Shown: positions 13,115-13,966 of the stretch, one piece after another
How the letters are laid out: each line of letters starts with the position of its first letter
Position numbering within the stretch: position 1 is the stretch's first letter
Assembly (NCBI GenBank): GCA_052139835.1
Contig: JBKQVT010000209.1
Location: 1-13,966, forward strand
Direction: 5' to 3'
Source of the DNA: JBKQVT01 sp052139835
GTDB taxonomy: Bacteria; Planctomycetota; Planctomycetia; Pirellulales; Thermoguttaceae
Length of the DNA stretch: 13,966 nucleotides
Notes under the pieces: model-generated
What the model saw: the letters and a program-made list of their open reading frames with translations, nothing else
Told to the model about the DNA's origin: nothing
Databases searched by the model: none
Program-made: the position numbers and the translations under genes

Positions 13115-13966
13115 TCAATCGAGGGGCTCTACTCGCCGAGCTGGATCTGAAGACGGCCAAGCCCACCTCCCCAGCTACTCATGCCCTGCTTGCCAAAGTC
13201 TTCAATCCAAAAGACTGGCATGACAAGCTAGTCAACCGCCTGCTCCCTGTGATGGCGGTAGGGATGGCGAAGGCGATGGTGGGGCAGATGCTGGCGATGG
13301 GTGTGGATATACGGGGGAAGAGGAGGAAGGAGCGGGGGAAGAAAGGTGGTCCAGGCAGTAAGAGCTTTCGAGGTACCAAATCCACCGCTATGGAATGGCT
13401 AGCCAAGCATCCCAAAGACATCGACAAGTTTGAGCGGATGATGGAAGATGTGGATGTAGCTGGGATGGGCATCCTGTTGGAGCTGCCTCTGGCTATGAAG
13501 AAGCAAATCGTGGATTTGCTTAGGGAAAGCTTCAGCCAAGACTATTGGGATGGCATTAGTGAGACGACTGGCGGTGCTGCCGAGCTGATACTGGAGTCTG
13601 GATTACAGGAAGGCGATTCAATAGCCAGCATGGCGAAGGAAATCAAAGAGGCTTTGGGAGGGGATGACTACGCAGGAGTACGGGCCAGAAACATAGCCAG
13701 GACTGAGAGTGGGGGTGCGTTGAATGGTGCGAGGTCCGCTTCTATGGAACAGTTGCAAGAGGACGTTCCCCAGGTGCCCATGAAGCGGGTGTGGCTTTCC
13801 GTCCTGGGTCCAACCACTCGGGATACGCATGCGGAGGCGGATGGTCTACCTGAAGATGAGGATGGCATACTGATAGGAAATTTGATTTCACTGAGCACCA
13901 ATGAGTTTACCCAAGGGGCGCTACTGAATCAAGGGGGGCAGGAAGCAGCAAGGCGGCCATGGCCGC
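13108..13966 (+). CDS. Phage head morphogenesis protein (Mu gpF / SPP1 gp7-like), partial at the window end
   Basis: An open frame of 286 codons runs off the right edge. The helical N-terminal two thirds (VINRGALLAELDLKTAKPTS onward, with a basic Lys/Arg/Gly stretch at about 70-90) lead to YAGVRARNIARTESGGALNG (188-207), then KRVWLSVLGPTTRDTHAEAD (226-245). The pair 'A+.IARTEs..a.N.ar' and '+.Wls..d..TR.tHa..DG' defines the Mu gpF/SPP1 gp7 minor head protein family, which acts in procapsid assembly and DNA injection next to the portal. The usual PGD and Cys-rich 'NCRC' end would fall just outside the window; the last residues (RRPWP) would fit entry into it. The ATG overlaps the upstream stop by seven bases. 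Codon use (ATA, AGG, TTG) and lower GC differ from the genes left of 12,330. Confidence 0.85.
   Translation, partial: MVINRGALLAELDLKTAKPTSPATHALLAKVFNPKDWHDKLVNRLLPVMAVGMAKAMVGQMLAMGVDIRGKRRKERGKKGGPGSKSFRGTKSTAMEWLAKHPKDIDKFERMMEDVDVAGMGILLELPLAMKKQIVDLLRESFSQDYWDGISETTGGAAELILESGLQEGDSIASMAKEIKEALGGDDYAGVRARNIARTESGGALNGARSASMEQLQEDVPQVPMKRVWLSVLGPTTRDTHAEADGLPEDEDGILIGNLISLSTNEFTQGALLNQGGQEAARRPWP
13953..13966. repeat. Perfect 14-bp palindrome at the window end
   Basis: GCGGCCATGGCCGC reads the same on both strands and forms the very last bases. It is inside the coding frame of the head protein. Being exactly terminal, it may be where an assembly broke at a hairpin, or a chance or artificial end. 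Confidence 0.5.

Overview
The window looks like the chromosome of a high-GC planctomycete, probably of the Pirellula/Planctomycetia type. That placement is inference. It rests on the combination of a secreted TPR/HEAT-like protein ending in a Hint domain, a DUF4175-like membrane protein with a huge Gln/Pro/Ser-rich tail, HUH transposase-like genes with a 'WTCYGTWLPGD' start, heptad 'AAGGATG' intergenic repeats, and weak Shine-Dalgarno use. By eye the core (about 260-12,330) is very GC-rich, while both ends (1 to about 240, and about 12,480-13,966) are clearly lower in GC and use different codons.

Layout. (1) 1-163: the C-terminal part of an aspartate carbamoyltransferase (pyrB) on the minus strand, cut by the window edge and lacking its 5' part. 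(2) 374-1225 (+): a secreted protein of unknown function with a good promoter at 261-290. It converges on nadB across a hairpin built from heptad repeats (1230-1296). (3) 6789-3019 (-): a 1256-aa membrane protein with 29 tandem hexapeptides, followed 79 bp downstream by nadB (L-aspartate oxidase, 2939-1329). (4) 6790-7155: a divergent intergenic region holding an inverted pair of REP-like repeats plus a third partial copy. (5) 7156-8256 (+): an NAD-type isocitrate dehydrogenase family gene; a second, different repeat family starts at its stop codon (8255-8374). (6) 8408-10,020: a mobile-element scar. A truncated HUH transposase-like gene, then an intact REP-associated tyrosine transposase (RAYT) element with 20-bp perfect inverted ends (8740-9485), then the headless C-terminus of an ArnT/GT39-like glycosyltransferase. 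(7) 10,255-12,330 (+): a secreted TPR/HEAT-like protein with a C-terminal Hint (autoprocessing) domain and its own near-consensus promoter (10,064-10,092). (8) 12,406-13,966 (+): four tightly overlapping lower-GC genes: an ADP-ribosyltransferase-like fragment, two small unknown proteins, and a phage Mu gpF/SPP1 gp7-like head morphogenesis protein running off the window.

How it fits together. The housekeeping genes (nadB for NAD synthesis, isocitrate dehydrogenase for the TCA cycle) sit in a backbone repeatedly disturbed by RAYT/REP-type elements. The right end is a phage-like operon whose first gene lacks its N-terminal part and follows directly on the Hint-protein gene. This may be a prophage or degraded phage module integrated behind that gene, or an assembly chimera; the sequence alone cannot separate the two. 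The pyrB fragment at the left end raises the same question.
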